Assembly: GCA_022340285.1 (NCBI GenBank)
Contig: JAJDOG010000057.1
Location: 1 to 64,000 of the forward strand
DNA: 64,000 bases
Source: Betaproteobacteria bacterium
Lineage (GTDB): Bacteria; Pseudomonadota; Gammaproteobacteria; Burkholderiales; SG8-39
Direction of reading: 5' to 3'
Every line of letters begins with the position of its first letter. Position 1 is the stretch's first letter. A program made the position numbers and the translations under genes. Shown here one piece after another: positions 49,903 to 59,775 of the stretch. The notes beneath the pieces are model-generated. The model was not told where the DNA came from. It saw only the letters and a program-made list of their open reading frames with translations, and searched no databases.

Positions 49903-50763
49903 ATGGCCACCGATTTCCCGTTCGTGCACGTGGACGACGTCCCGCCGCGCAACATGGATCCGAAGCAGGGCTGGAGCATCTCGGATTTCCGCATCATCAT
50001 GGACGGACGCATCGGCTGCTCGTCGACGATTTTCCGCGGACTCTTCATGCCGGGCGCGATCCACAAGAAGCACCGCCACGACAACTGCGACGAGATGTAC
50101 TACGTGCTGCGCGGGCACGGGCTCGCCGGCGCGGGAGACGACCGCGTCGAGCTCTTCGCGGGTCACTACCACTACATCCCGCGCGGCACGGAGCACTGGC
50201 TCATCAACCTGAGCAAGACCGATCCCATCGAGGTGTACGGCATCTACGACCGCGCGCCGAGCGTGGAGGCGACCGGCTACGTCTACACCGGCGACATCAC
50301 CGACGCAGACCTCAAGGCGCCGCGCACCGCGATTCGCGACTGCAAGCACCCGGTGATCCACGACGATCTCGTGCCGATCTACAAGACCTCGCGCGGCGAG
50401 GGCTGGACGCAGGATTACTTCAACCAGCCGATCAGCCGCGTGCACGGCGCGACCACGACCTGGATGCAGGGCTACTTTGGCGCCGGCACGGTTCATCAGA
50501 AGCACGTGCACGAGAACTGCGAGGAGGTCTGCTACATCCTCAAGGGTCACGGGCTCGCGGGGGTGGGCAAACACCGCGTCGAGTTGCACGCGGGGCACTT
50601 CCATTACATCCGTCCTGGCGAGGAGCACTGGCTCGTCAATCTGAGCAAGACCGAGGTGCTCATCGCACCCGGCTGGTACATCGGCGCGGGCGATCTCGAC
50701 GAGACCGGCTATCGGCACCTCGGACCGGTCGCCCCGGAGGATCTCAAGGAGCGAACCGCGTAG
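49903..50763 (+). CDS. Tandem-cupin (bicupin) protein
   Basis: Two cupin cores: HKKHRHDNCDEMYYVLRGHG...GHYHYIPRGTEHW and HQKHVHENCEEVCYILKGHG...GHFHYIRPGEEHW; RBS aggaggag. Confidence 0.88.
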   Translation: MATDFPFVHVDDVPPRNMDPKQGWSISDFRIIMDGRIGCSSTIFRGLFMPGAIHKKHRHDNCDEMYYVLRGHGLAGAGDDRVELFAGHYHYIPRGTEHWLINLSKTDPIEVYGIYDRAPSVEATGYVYTGDITDADLKAPRTAIRDCKHPVIHDDLVPIYKTSRGEGWTQDYFNQPISRVHGATTTWMQGYFGAGTVHQKHVHENCEEVCYILKGHGLAGVGKHRVELHAGHFHYIRPGEEHWLVNLSKTEVLIAPGWYIGAGDLDETGYRHLGPVAPEDLKERTA

Positions 50764-51055
50764 CTTCTCCGCGACGCGCGGCGCGATTCGCGTCATGCAC
50801 CGATTCGGTGCCTTGTCGTGTCCGATCTCGAAGCCCCGTGGTCCTCTGGCACATTGCCCTATACTTGCGGTTCGGCCGCGGCCACGCCGGGCGGATAGGG
50901 GGGCCATTCGGAGGGCCACTCCGCTCGGGGTCTGGACCGGGGAAGCCATCGAAGCTTGAGCCACGGGAGCGGGGAGGCTTTACCATTTGCGATCGCGCCA
51001 TATCGCATGGCTCTGCCGACTTCCAATATTTTCACTGGACCTGAGGAGGAAAAAC

Positions 51056-52144
51056 ATGAAACGTCGTAAGTTCCTGACAGGCGCCGCCGCTGGCACCGCA
51101 GTCGCAGCGAGCACGCTCGCCGCTCCGGCCATCGCGCAATCGCGCAAGGAGATGGTGATCGTGTCGACTTGGCCGCGGGACTTTCCGGGCCTCGGCACGA
51201 GCGCGCAGCGACTCGCCAAGCGCATCACCGACGTCAGCGAGGGGCGCCTCAACGTCCGTTATTTCGCGGCCGGCGAGCGGGTTGGTGCGTTCGACTCGTT
51301 CGACGCAGTCGCTTCCGGTAACGCGCAGGCCTACATCGGGGCCGACTACTACTGGAAGGGCAAGCATCCGGCCTGGGCCTTCTTCACCTCGGTGCCGTTC
51401 GGCCTGACCTATACCGAGATGGGCGCATGGATCTTTCACCTCGGAGGCCAGCAGCTTTGGGACGAACTGGCCGGCGGTTTCGGCCTGAAGTGCCTGCCCT
51501 GCGGCAACACCGGCGTGCAGATGGGTGGCTGGTTCCGCAAGGAGATCAACACCGTCGCCGACCTCAAGGGACTCAAGATGCGTATCCCCGGTCTCGGCGG
51601 CGACGTCATGGCGAAGGTGGGCGCATCGCCGGTTTCGCTGCCGGGCGGTCAGATCTACGAGAACCTGGTGTCCGGATCGCTCGACGCGACGGAGTGGGTC
51701 GGCCCCTGGAACGACTACTTCCTCAAGTTCTACGAGGCGGCCAAGTACTACTACTGGCCCGGCATGCACGAGCCGGGCGGCTTCATCTCCATGGGCATCA
51801 ACAAGGCCTGGTGGAGCAAGCTGTCGAAGACCGAGCAGCTCATTCTCACGTCCCTCACCACCGAGGAATGCGAGCTGATGATGTCGGAGGTCAACGCGAA
51901 CAACGGCGTATACCTGGAGCGGCTCATCAAGGAGCACGGCGTGCAGCTGCGCGAGTTCAGCGACGAGATCTACGACAGCTTCGGCAAGGCGGCGCAGGCG
52001 GTGTTCGACGAGACCCGCTCGCACAGCCCGCTCGCGAACAAGGTGTACGAGAGCTTCGTCGCCGCGCGCAAGACCGTCGGCGGATGGCTGAAGATCTCCG
52101 ACATCGCCTACTCGGTCAAACGGAACCGGGTCCTGGGCATCTGA
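51056..52144 (+). CDS. TRAP transporter substrate-binding protein (DctP family), Tat-like signal
   Basis: MKRRKFLTGAAAGTAVAASTLAAPAIAQ; KEINTVADLKGLKMRIPGLGGDVMAKVGASPVSLPGGQIYENLVSGSLDATEWVGPWND. Confidence 0.92.
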   Translation: MKRRKFLTGAAAGTAVAASTLAAPAIAQSRKEMVIVSTWPRDFPGLGTSAQRLAKRITDVSEGRLNVRYFAAGERVGAFDSFDAVASGNAQAYIGADYYWKGKHPAWAFFTSVPFGLTYTEMGAWIFHLGGQQLWDELAGGFGLKCLPCGNTGVQMGGWFRKEINTVADLKGLKMRIPGLGGDVMAKVGASPVSLPGGQIYENLVSGSLDATEWVGPWNDYFLKFYEAAKYYYWPGMHEPGGFISMGINKAWWSKLSKTEQLILTSLTTEECELMMSEVNANNGVYLERLIKEHGVQLREFSDEIYDSFGKAAQAVFDETRSHSPLANKVYESFVAARKTVGGWLKISDIAYSVKRNRVLGI

Positions 52145-52169
52145 GCCAGAGTCGAGTCGTGTAAAGCGA

Positions 52170-52199
52170 GGGACGGGCCCGAGGCCCGTCCCGTTTTTT
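52170..52199 (+). terminator. Rho-independent-type terminator
   Basis: gggacgggcc-cga-ggcccgtccc followed by g and six Ts. Confidence 0.85.
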
Positions 52200-52218
52200 C
52201 GCGAGGGGTGGGGCCCGC

Positions 52219-53223
52219 ATGGAGTCCACTTTTTCCAGCGTCGCCGAACGGGGCTACGTCCCCACGCCGTTCACGCTGGTCGCGCGATACTTCGCGTGGA
52301 GCGTCGTCGCGATGCTGTTCGCCTTTCTCCTCAACGTTTACCTGAGCTTCTGGCGCAAGTGGCCGGGGGCGGACGCCGCCTTCGGCCCGGACGCGCCTGC
52401 GCTCGCGTGGCTGCAGGTTCTGATCTACGCGCTTGCCCTCGTCGCGCCCGCTGTGTACGTCTCGCTCACCCGGGGACGCAGCCTGCGCGAGGACGACGCG
52501 GTGATGACCCGGCTCGCGGCCTACATCGCGGCCGCGGCCTTCTGGTGCGTGCTCCTCGTCGGGGTGGCTGACTACGTCATCTCGTTCCTGCGCGTGGAAG
52601 GGATTCTCGAGAACCTGTTCGGCCACCAGCTGGCAACGGACCTGGGGCGCAACCAGTTCCGCGCGCCCTACGTGCACGGACCGCTCATCATCGCGTCGCT
52701 GGTGATCGCCGCTGTCGCCCGCCCGCCCGGGTTCACGTGGCTTGCGTTGCTCGTCGTCGTTGCCGAGCTGCAGATCGTGATCTCCCGCTTCATGTACTCC
52801 TACGAGCAGGCATTCATGGGCGACCTCGTGCGCATGTGGTACGCGGGCCTGTTCCTCTTCTCGAGCGCCTATACCCTCATCGAGGAGGGGCACGTGCGCG
52901 TCGACGTGCTCTATACGAACTTTTCCGCCCGAACCAAGGGCCTCGTGAATGCCATCGGTTCCGTCTGCCTCGGGCTGCCCTTGTGCTGGACCATCCTGCT
53001 CCTCGGCATGAGCAGCCCGGCCAGCATCATCACCAGCCCGCTGCTGGCGCTGGAGGTGACGCAGTCCGGATTCGGCCTGTACATCAAGTACCTGATGGCC
53101 GCGTTTCTCGCCGTCTTCGCGGTCACGATGTTGATCCAGTTTTCGAGCTATTTCCTCGAGAGCGTCGCCGACTATCGCGGCGATCCGGGGAAGCGCAAGC
53201 TCGCGCCTGTGGGCACGGCCTGA
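52219..53223 (+). CDS. TRAP transporter small permease (DctQ-like, extended)
   Basis: Multi-TM; EEGHVRVDVLYTNFSARTKGLVNAIGS (DctQ signature); between DctP and DctM. Confidence 0.85.
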   Translation: MESTFSSVAERGYVPTPFTLVARYFAWSVVAMLFAFLLNVYLSFWRKWPGADAAFGPDAPALAWLQVLIYALALVAPAVYVSLTRGRSLREDDAVMTRLAAYIAAAAFWCVLLVGVADYVISFLRVEGILENLFGHQLATDLGRNQFRAPYVHGPLIIASLVIAAVARPPGFTWLALLVVVAELQIVISRFMYSYEQAFMGDLVRMWYAGLFLFSSAYTLIEEGHVRVDVLYTNFSARTKGLVNAIGSVCLGLPLCWTILLLGMSSPASIITSPLLALEVTQSGFGLYIKYLMAAFLAVFAVTMLIQFSSYFLESVADYRGDPGKRKLAPVGTA

Positions 53224-53247
53224 ACAACCCGGAAACGAGCCGCCCCG

Positions 53248-55911
53248 ATGGACGTCATCTTTGTCCTGATGCTCCTGCTGACGATGGCGATCGCGCTCGG
53301 GTCCGGGTTCCCGGTCGCGTTCGCGCTCCCGGGCTCGGCAATCCTGACCATCGGCACGGCTGCGCTTGCGGGGTGGATCGTCGCCGACGATCCGAGCGCT
53401 TACTTCGCGCAGGGCGGCCCGGTCGAGTGGCTCACCGCGGGCGTGACCAACTTCCGGGGCGTCTACTGGGAGGTCGAGCGAGATACGCTCATAGCGATCC
53501 CGCTCTTCGTGTTCATGGGGATCATGCTCCAGCGGTCGCGCATCGCCGAGAACCTGCTCGTCACGATGGCGCAGCTGTTCGGGCCGCTTCCCGGTGGTCT
53601 CGGCATCTCCGTCATCTTCGTCGGTGCGCTGCTCGCCGCGACGACCGGCATCGTGGGCGCGACGGTCGTCGCGATGGGGCTCATCTCGCTCCCGGCGATG
53701 ATGCGCAGCAAGTACTCCAACGCGCTCTCGACGGGAACGATTGCGGCGTCAGGCACGCTCGGCCAGATCATTCCCCCGTCGATCGTGCTGATCATCCTCG
53801 CCGACCAGCTCTCGAGCGCCACCGACCAGGCAAGCAACGCGCGCAAGGCACTCTACAAAGTGTCGACCGGCGAGTTCTCGATGCCCACGGAGTTCGACAC
53901 GGTGTCGACGAGCGCGGGCGACATGTTCATGGGCGCGCTCGTTCCGGGGCTCCTGCTGGTCGCCGCGTACATGATCTTCGTACTCGTGCTCGCGCTGATG
54001 CGCCCCAAGCTCGCGCCCGCGGTGCACTACGAAGGAAAGCTCGACAGGCAGTTCGCCTTCAAGGTGTTCGTGTCGCTGGTGCCGCCGCTGACGCTCATCT
54101 TCATCGTGCTCGGCTCGATCATCACGGGCGTGGCGACCGTGAACCAGGCCGGCGCGATCGGCGCCGTGGGCGCGATGATCATGGCGGGCGCACGGCTGCA
54201 CGAAGGGCGCCGCGACGCCTACTGGCCGGCGCTGCTCGCCATAGGCTCGGTGTTCGCGATGGGCGTGATCGCGAGCATCGCCCCGGTCAACGTGAAGAAC
54301 CTTCGCACCACCGGGGACATGGTCGCGCTGGTGCTGGTCACCATCGCCGTCGTCGCTTTCGTCGTCTCGCTGGTCTGGAGCGGCCTGCGCACACTGCGCG
54401 TCGAGAACACCCTGCGCTCGGTCATGATCGACACCGCCAAGACGACCTCACTGGTGTTCATCATCCTGCTCGGCGCGGCCATGCTCACGGCCTCCTTCCG
54501 CGCGTTCGGCGGCGAGTCGCTCGTGCGGGATTTCCTGACCACGCTGCCGGGCGGGTTCTGGGCCCAGTTCGTGACCGTGATGGCGGTGATCTTCTTCCTC
54601 GGGTTCTTCCTCGACTTCATCGAGATCTCCGTCGTGGTCGTGCCGATCGTTGCGCCGATCATCCTCATGGATCCCGGGGCCAACGTCACCGCCGTGTGGC
54701 TGGGCGTCATGATCGGGCTCAACATCCAGACCTCGTTCCTCACCCCGCCGTTCGGGTTCGCGCTCTTCTATCTGCGCGGGGTCGCGCCCCCTTCCGTGAA
54801 GACGATCCAGATGTACCGGGGCGTCGTCGCCTTCATTTGCCTGCAGCTGATCGTGCTCGGCATCGTGGCGGTCAATCCGCGGCTGGTGAATTATCTGCCG
54901 ACTCGTATTTCGCTTCTGTCCGAGACGGCGCCCCCGCCGCTCAATCCCAAGCTCCAGACCTGCCTCGAGGAGCGCGTGATACGCGAGTACGACCGCGACG
55001 GCGCGACGATCCGCAAGGCCATCGAGACGGCGCGGGGGCTCGACTACAGCATGGTGCCGCAGCAGTTGCGCAGTGCCGCCGAAGGCGCGCTCGACAAAGC
55101 TGAGAAGACCTTTCCGCTCGTCGCGGAGATCAAGACGGCCGAGGCGGCGGTGCAGGCGCAGACCGACGCCTACCGCCCGCTGCACGTCGAAGTACGCTCG
55201 CTGCAGCAGCAGGCCCACCGCGTCGAAGAAGAGATCAAGGTGGTCCAGCGACGCCTCGACCAGCTCGGTTACGGTCCCAAGGCCGATCCGGCCCGCAAGC
55301 AGGTGCTGCAGGCCCGCATCGACGCGCTCGAAGCGGAGCGCAAGGCCATCCTGGCGGAAGTGCCGGCCCGCTGGGAGGCGGACCACAAGGCGTTCCAGGC
55401 GCTGCAGAAGGCCGAGCTGAACGCGCGGCGGGCCTACCGCCGCAACGTCGACGAGGCATACGCGCCGATCAGCGAGCTGGTCGCGACCGTCGCGGCGGCC
55501 GACGCCCTCGCCAAGCTCGAAGGAGAATTCGCGACGCTGCGCAAGAGCGTCGAGAGCGCCCCGCCCGCGGAAAACGTCGATCGAATCGCCGATCTCGCGA
55601 AGAAGGTCGGGGAGATCAAAGGAACAAACGAGATCCGCTCCGCGCTGTCGAACGCCCGCCGGGTTCTGCGGAACCAGGTGCCCGACCAGAAGGAAGCGGC
55701 CGAGTCGATGGCGAAGGCCGAGCAGCTCCTCGGCGAGGAAGTGGCGTGGCGCCAGCGCGCCAAGACCGCGCTGCTGCCGGGACTGCAAGCCTACGAAGCG
55801 ACGATCCGCGACACCATCGGCGTGCGCCTGCAAAGCAAGTTGACGCGCGACCAGGCGCTCGACATGGCGAGCTGCACGTCCGCGCATCGCGACATCTCGC
55901 TGCACTTCTGA
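53248..55911 (+). CDS. TRAP transporter large permease (DctM-like) with long C-terminal coiled-coil extension
   Basis: DctM motifs GSGFPVAFALPGSAI, GGLGISVIFVGALLAATTGIVGATV, GTIAASGTLGQIIPPSIVLII, GLNIQTSFLTPPFGFALFYLRGVAP; then ~320 aa charged, helix-rich region. Confidence 0.88.
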   Translation: MDVIFVLMLLLTMAIALGSGFPVAFALPGSAILTIGTAALAGWIVADDPSAYFAQGGPVEWLTAGVTNFRGVYWEVERDTLIAIPLFVFMGIMLQRSRIAENLLVTMAQLFGPLPGGLGISVIFVGALLAATTGIVGATVVAMGLISLPAMMRSKYSNALSTGTIAASGTLGQIIPPSIVLIILADQLSSATDQASNARKALYKVSTGEFSMPTEFDTVSTSAGDMFMGALVPGLLLVAAYMIFVLVLALMRPKLAPAVHYEGKLDRQFAFKVFVSLVPPLTLIFIVLGSIITGVATVNQAGAIGAVGAMIMAGARLHEGRRDAYWPALLAIGSVFAMGVIASIAPVNVKNLRTTGDMVALVLVTIAVVAFVVSLVWSGLRTLRVENTLRSVMIDTAKTTSLVFIILLGAAMLTASFRAFGGESLVRDFLTTLPGGFWAQFVTVMAVIFFLGFFLDFIEISVVVVPIVAPIILMDPGANVTAVWLGVMIGLNIQTSFLTPPFGFALFYLRGVAPPSVKTIQMYRGVVAFICLQLIVLGIVAVNPRLVNYLPTRISLLSETAPPPLNPKLQTCLEERVIREYDRDGATIRKAIETARGLDYSMVPQQLRSAAEGALDKAEKTFPLVAEIKTAEAAVQAQTDAYRPLHVEVRSLQQQAHRVEEEIKVVQRRLDQLGYGPKADPARKQVLQARIDALEAERKAILAEVPARWEADHKAFQALQKAELNARRAYRRNVDEAYAPISELVATVAAADALAKLEGEFATLRKSVESAPPAENVDRIADLAKKVGEIKGTNEIRSALSNARRVLRNQVPDQKEAAESMAKAEQLLGEEVAWRQRAKTALLPGLQAYEATIRDTIGVRLQSKLTRDQALDMASCTSAHRDISLHF

Positions 55912-55932
55912 GAGGGCACGCCGCGCGCGCGG

Positions 55933-56835
55933 TCAACCAAGCGCGCCCAGCCCGCGCAGGACGATGAAGCCCATCGCTAGGCCGATGAAGCCGAAAAGGA
56001 CGGCGATGGCGCGCTCCATCGTGCGCTGCGCGAAGCGGCCTTGCAGCCGGGGGCCGATCTGGCCGCCGATGATCACGCCGGGCACCGTGTAGCACACCAG
56101 GTTCCAGGGAATCGCGGCGACGCCGCCCGCAGCGACGAGGGCGGCGATCTGCGTGAACGAGGCGGAAACGAAGACGAGGATGACCGTGAACACCGAAGTC
56201 GCCGCCGCGACCGCGACCGGCACGTGGTTGCGCTTCACGAGCTGCGGCATGATCACCTCGCCCATGCCCACGCCGAGCAATCCTGTCAGAAAAGCGCCCA
56301 GCGCCGTGAAGAGCCCGCCGCTCGCTCCCTGTTTCGGCTTGCGATAGACATAGGAGTTTCCCTGCCGATCCGTTAGGCGTCGAGTCGGCCGGCGCGCGCT
56401 CTCCGGATCGTTGTCCGGATGCAAGGGATCGATGTGCGGCGGTGGCGCGTGACGCAGGATCACCGGGCAGAGCGCGAGCATCAGCGTGGCGTAACCGCCT
56501 TTGAGCAGCAGCTCGTGCTCCTTGAGCGCTGCGAGGAGCAGCGCACCGACGACCGTGACCGGCACCGCGACGCCGAGGAAAGGCACCGCGCTGCGAAAGT
56601 CGATCAACCGCCTGCGGTGATAGGTCAGCAGACCGGACGAGAAGCCGAACACGCCGGTGAACAGCGCGGTTCCGATCGCGGCCGCCGTGGTCATCGGGTA
56701 TTCCGGCCCGAGCAGCGGGAAGACGATCACGAAGATCGGGATGAAGAGCGCCGGCCCGCCGATGCCGCTCAGATTGGCCAGCGTCGCAACGCAGATGGCC
56801 ACCGGGAACATGAACCAGTACATCGTCCAATCCAT
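55933..56835 (-). CDS. TauE/SafE-family (sulfite exporter-like) permease
   Basis: MDWTMYWFMFPVAICVATLANLSGIGGPALFIPIF; GVGMGEVIMPQLVKR; VPGVIIGGQIGPRLQGR. Confidence 0.85.
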   Translation of the reverse strand: MDWTMYWFMFPVAICVATLANLSGIGGPALFIPIFVIVFPLLGPEYPMTTAAAIGTALFTGVFGFSSGLLTYHRRRLIDFRSAVPFLGVAVPVTVVGALLLAALKEHELLLKGGYATLMLALCPVILRHAPPPHIDPLHPDNDPESARRPTRRLTDRQGNSYVYRKPKQGASGGLFTALGAFLTGLLGVGMGEVIMPQLVKRNHVPVAVAAATSVFTVILVFVSASFTQIAALVAAGGVAAIPWNLVCYTVPGVIIGGQIGPRLQGRFAQRTMERAIAVLFGFIGLAMGFIVLRGLGALG

Positions 56836-56995
56836 GCCCGCCCGCTTCGCCTCTTTCCGTGTCCCGGTTTCCGGGCCCCGGCGGCCCGCGTGGAGCTTAG
56901 CCGCGAATGCCGCGCGGTTCAAACGCGCAGCGCGGCCGGGCCGCTGCGGTAAATAGGGCTTGACATCCGGCCGCCCTGGCGAAATACTAAACCGT

Positions 56996-57451
56996 ATGGT
57001 TAACTATAAGATGTCCCCGGCAAGGGCGGCGAATCTCGACGGGGTGTTCGCGGCGCTCGCGGACCCGACACGCCGCGCGATCATCGAGCGTCTCGCCGGC
57101 CGACCCGCGGCAGTCGGCGAGCTTGCGCAGGACACCACGATGTCACTGCCGGGGTTCATGAAGCATCTTGCAATTCTCGAGCGCGCCGGCCTGCTTGCCC
57201 GGCGCAAGGACGGGCGCGTCGTGCAATGCGCGCTCGCCCCGCACGCGCTCAGGGAAGCCGCCAATTGGCTCGAGCGTTACCGCCGGTTCTGGGAAGAGCG
57301 GCTGGACGCCCTCGAGCGCTTTCTCAACCGACAGGAGGACCGACCATGGCCCAAGGCACCGTCGAAACGAAGCCCTCGCTCACCGTCGAACGCACGTACC
57401 GCGTCCCGCCGCAGCGGGTCTGGCAAGCGTGGACCCAAGCGGAAGCGTTGA
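56996..57451 (+). CDS. ArsR-family HTH regulator
   Basis: LDGVFAALADPTRRAIIERLAGRPAAVGELAQDTTMSLPGFMKHLAILERAGLLARRKDGRVV. Confidence 0.88.
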   Translation: MVNYKMSPARAANLDGVFAALADPTRRAIIERLAGRPAAVGELAQDTTMSLPGFMKHLAILERAGLLARRKDGRVVQCALAPHALREAANWLERYRRFWEERLDALERFLNRQEDRPWPKAPSKRSPRSPSNARTASRRSGSGKRGPKRKR

Positions 57452-57792
57452 AGCAGTGGTTCGCGCCGAATGACGCGTTCAAGGTGGAGGTGATCGAGGT
57501 CGACGTCCGCGTCGGCGGTCGCTACCGCATCAAGATGAACGCGCCGGACGGCGAGGTGCACGACGTGAGCGGCGTGTACCGCGAGGTCGTGCCGAACGAG
57601 CGCCTCGTCTTCACCTGGGCGTGGCGTACTACCCCCGAGCGCGAGTCGCTGGTGACGGTGACGCTGCGCCCGGTCGGAACCGGTACGGCGCTCACGCTGA
57701 AGCACGAGCAGTTCTTCGACGAGAGCGCGCGCGATCATCACCGCGAAGGGTGGATCGCCCTGCTCGGCAGGCTCGAAGCGGCGCTCGGCTGA
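57346..57792 (+). CDS. SRPBCC/AHSA1-family protein
   Basis: VERTYRVPPQRVWQAWTQAEALKQWFAP...VDVRVGGRYRIKMNAPDG; usual ArsR partner. Confidence 0.88.
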   Translation: MAQGTVETKPSLTVERTYRVPPQRVWQAWTQAEALKQWFAPNDAFKVEVIEVDVRVGGRYRIKMNAPDGEVHDVSGVYREVVPNERLVFTWAWRTTPERESLVTVTLRPVGTGTALTLKHEQFFDESARDHHREGWIALLGRLEAALG

Positions 57793-57833
57793 CCGGAGTG
57801 CTCGGCGCAGGACAACGAACGGGAGATTCAGAC

Positions 57834-58541
57834 ATGCCACAACATCGCGTGGTCTCGCACGAGGAATGGGTCGCGGCGCGCCGCGAGCACCTTGCCCGGG
57901 AAAAGGAATTCACGCGCCAGCGCGACGAGCTGAGCCGCGCGCGCCGCGAGCTGCCTTGGGAGAAAATCGACAAGGAATACGTCTTCGACACCTCGGCCGG
58001 GCGCAAAACGCTCGCCGACCTGTTCGACGGCCGCAGCCAGCTGATCGTCTACCACTTCATGTATGGCCCGGACTGGAGTGACGGATGCAAGAGTTGCTCC
58101 TTCTGGGCGGACAACTTCGATGGCGTCATCGTGCACCTGAAACACCGGGACGTGACGATGATCGCGGTCTCGCGCGCCCCGCTCGAGACGCTCATGGCGT
58201 ACCGCAAGCGGATGGGCTGGCGCTTCGAGTGGGCCTCGTCGTATGGCAACGATTTCAATCGCGACTTCGGGGTCACGTTCACGCCCGAAGAGATGGCCAA
58301 GGGCGAGATGGTCTACAACTATCGGGTCACCAAGTTTCCCAGCGACGAGGCGCCCGGCATCAGCGTGTTCTACCGGTCCGGCGACGGCGAGGTGTTCCAC
58401 ACCTACTCGTGCTACGAGCGGGGGCTCGACATGCTGAACGGCGCGTACCACTACCTCGACCTGGTGCCCAAGGGTCGCGACGAGTCAGACCTTCCCTACA
58501 CGATGGCGTGGCTGCGCCATCACGACAAGTATGCCGATTGA
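57834..58541 (+). CDS. DUF899 (thioredoxin-like) family protein
   Basis: HRVVSHEEWVAARREHLAREKEFTRQRDELSRARRELPWEKIDKEYVFDTSAGRKTLADLFDGRSQLIVYHFMYGPDW. Confidence 0.85.
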   Translation: MPQHRVVSHEEWVAARREHLAREKEFTRQRDELSRARRELPWEKIDKEYVFDTSAGRKTLADLFDGRSQLIVYHFMYGPDWSDGCKSCSFWADNFDGVIVHLKHRDVTMIAVSRAPLETLMAYRKRMGWRFEWASSYGNDFNRDFGVTFTPEEMAKGEMVYNYRVTKFPSDEAPGISVFYRSGDGEVFHTYSCYERGLDMLNGAYHYLDLVPKGRDESDLPYTMAWLRHHDKYAD

Positions 58542-58554
58542 ACCAATGCCTTTT

Positions 58555-58668
58555 CCCCCTCCTCTTCGAGGAGGGGGACCCGCGTAGCGGCCGGGGTGGT
58601 GTCCTGATTGACCGAAGCCTCAACCACCCCCCCGCCCTTCGGGCGGACCCCTCCTTGAAAAGGAGGGG
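58555..58668. repeat. Intergenic mosaic palindromic element (four nested/adjacent hairpins)
   Basis: ccccctcctc-ttc-gaggaggggg; ggggtggt...accacccc; ccgccc-ttc-gggcgg; cccctcctt-gaa-aaggagggg. Confidence 0.9.
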
Positions 58669-58692
58669 ATGAACCAAACCGGCTCGAGCGCC

Positions 58693-59598
58693 TCAGCGCT
58701 TCTCGCCGAGGAGCAATGCCCGCGCCGTGGCAAGCTCCTTCTTGACGGCGGCGTCAACCTTTGGAAAGTGGAGGTCGAGCCGCTCCATCGACTCGACGAT
58801 CGCGGCCGCGACCACGAGGCGGCTGAACCACTTGTTGTCCGCGGGAACGACGTACCACGGCGCGTGCTCCGTCGCCGTGTGGCGAATTAGGTCCTGGTAG
58901 GCGGCCATGTACTTGCCCCAGTAGCCGCGCTCCCGGGCGTCGGCGCTCGAGAACTTCCAGTTCTTCTCGGGGCGGTCGAGTCGCTCGAGGAAACGTTTCT
59001 TCTGCTCCCCGCGCGAGACGTTCAGGAAGAATTTCAGGATGAGATAGCCGTTGCGCGCGAGATAGCGCTCGAAATTGGCGATGTCCTCGTAGCGCTCCTG
59101 CCAGATGCGTTTCGTGACGAGCTTCGCGGGCAGTTTCTGCTTCGCCAGCAGCGCCTCGTGCACCCGCACGACGAGCACTTCCTCGTAGTAGCTCCGGTTG
59201 AATATCCCGATCCGTCCTCGCTCCGGCGTCGCCTTCATGCAACGCCACAGGAAATCGTGATCGAGCTCCTCGCTCGACGGCGCCTTGAACGACGTCACCT
59301 GCACGCCCTGCGGATTGACGCCGGACATTACGTGCTTGATGGTGCCGTCCTTGCCGGCCGCGTCCATCGCTTGGAAGACAAGCAGCACGCCCCAGCGATC
59401 CTGCGCGTAGAGCTTCTCCTGTTCCTCGGCGAGCCACTCGACGCCGCGCGCGAGGAGCGCCTTCGCCTCGGTCTTCTGCTCCGATTTGATCCCGTGCGTA
59501 TCGCCCGGGTCGTGATCCTTCAGCTTGAAACCCTTGCCCTTCGTGACGCGATACGGGCGCAGAAACTTCTCGAGCCGCTTCAAGTCTATCTTAGCCAT
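58693..59598 (-). CDS. Polyphosphate kinase 2 family protein
   Basis: LLVFQAMDAAGKDGTIKHVMSGVNPQGVQVTSFKAPS; GRIGIFNRSYYEEVLVVRVH; LKFFLNVSRGEQKKRF. Confidence 0.92.
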   Translation of the reverse strand: MAKIDLKRLEKFLRPYRVTKGKGFKLKDHDPGDTHGIKSEQKTEAKALLARGVEWLAEEQEKLYAQDRWGVLLVFQAMDAAGKDGTIKHVMSGVNPQGVQVTSFKAPSSEELDHDFLWRCMKATPERGRIGIFNRSYYEEVLVVRVHEALLAKQKLPAKLVTKRIWQERYEDIANFERYLARNGYLILKFFLNVSRGEQKKRFLERLDRPEKNWKFSSADARERGYWGKYMAAYQDLIRHTATEHAPWYVVPADNKWFSRLVVAAAIVESMERLDLHFPKVDAAVKKELATARALLLGEKR

Positions 59599-59775
59599 GA
59601 CGCTTTGTTCCTCTCGTGCGCGGGTGCGTGATCCGTCGCGCGGAAGTTAGCGCATTTGCACCGGTCTTGCCCGCGCGCGCCCAACGAATTGCCGAGCAGG
59701 TTGCGCCGTATCAAATCACGTAATACGGTCGGGTCTATCGTCAACGAGGCAGATCAGAACGGAGGATTTCAAGTC

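Noticed and set aside
50842-50875. Possible sigma-54 promoter (tggcacattgccctatacttgc) upstream of the TRAP operon
   Set aside because: GG/GC spacing does not fit the -24/-12 consensus.
52737-55103. 788-aa plus-strand ORF overlapping the TRAP permease genes
   Set aside because: Out-of-frame read-through of DctQ/DctM; Arg/His/Gly-rich composition typical of high-GC shadow ORFs.
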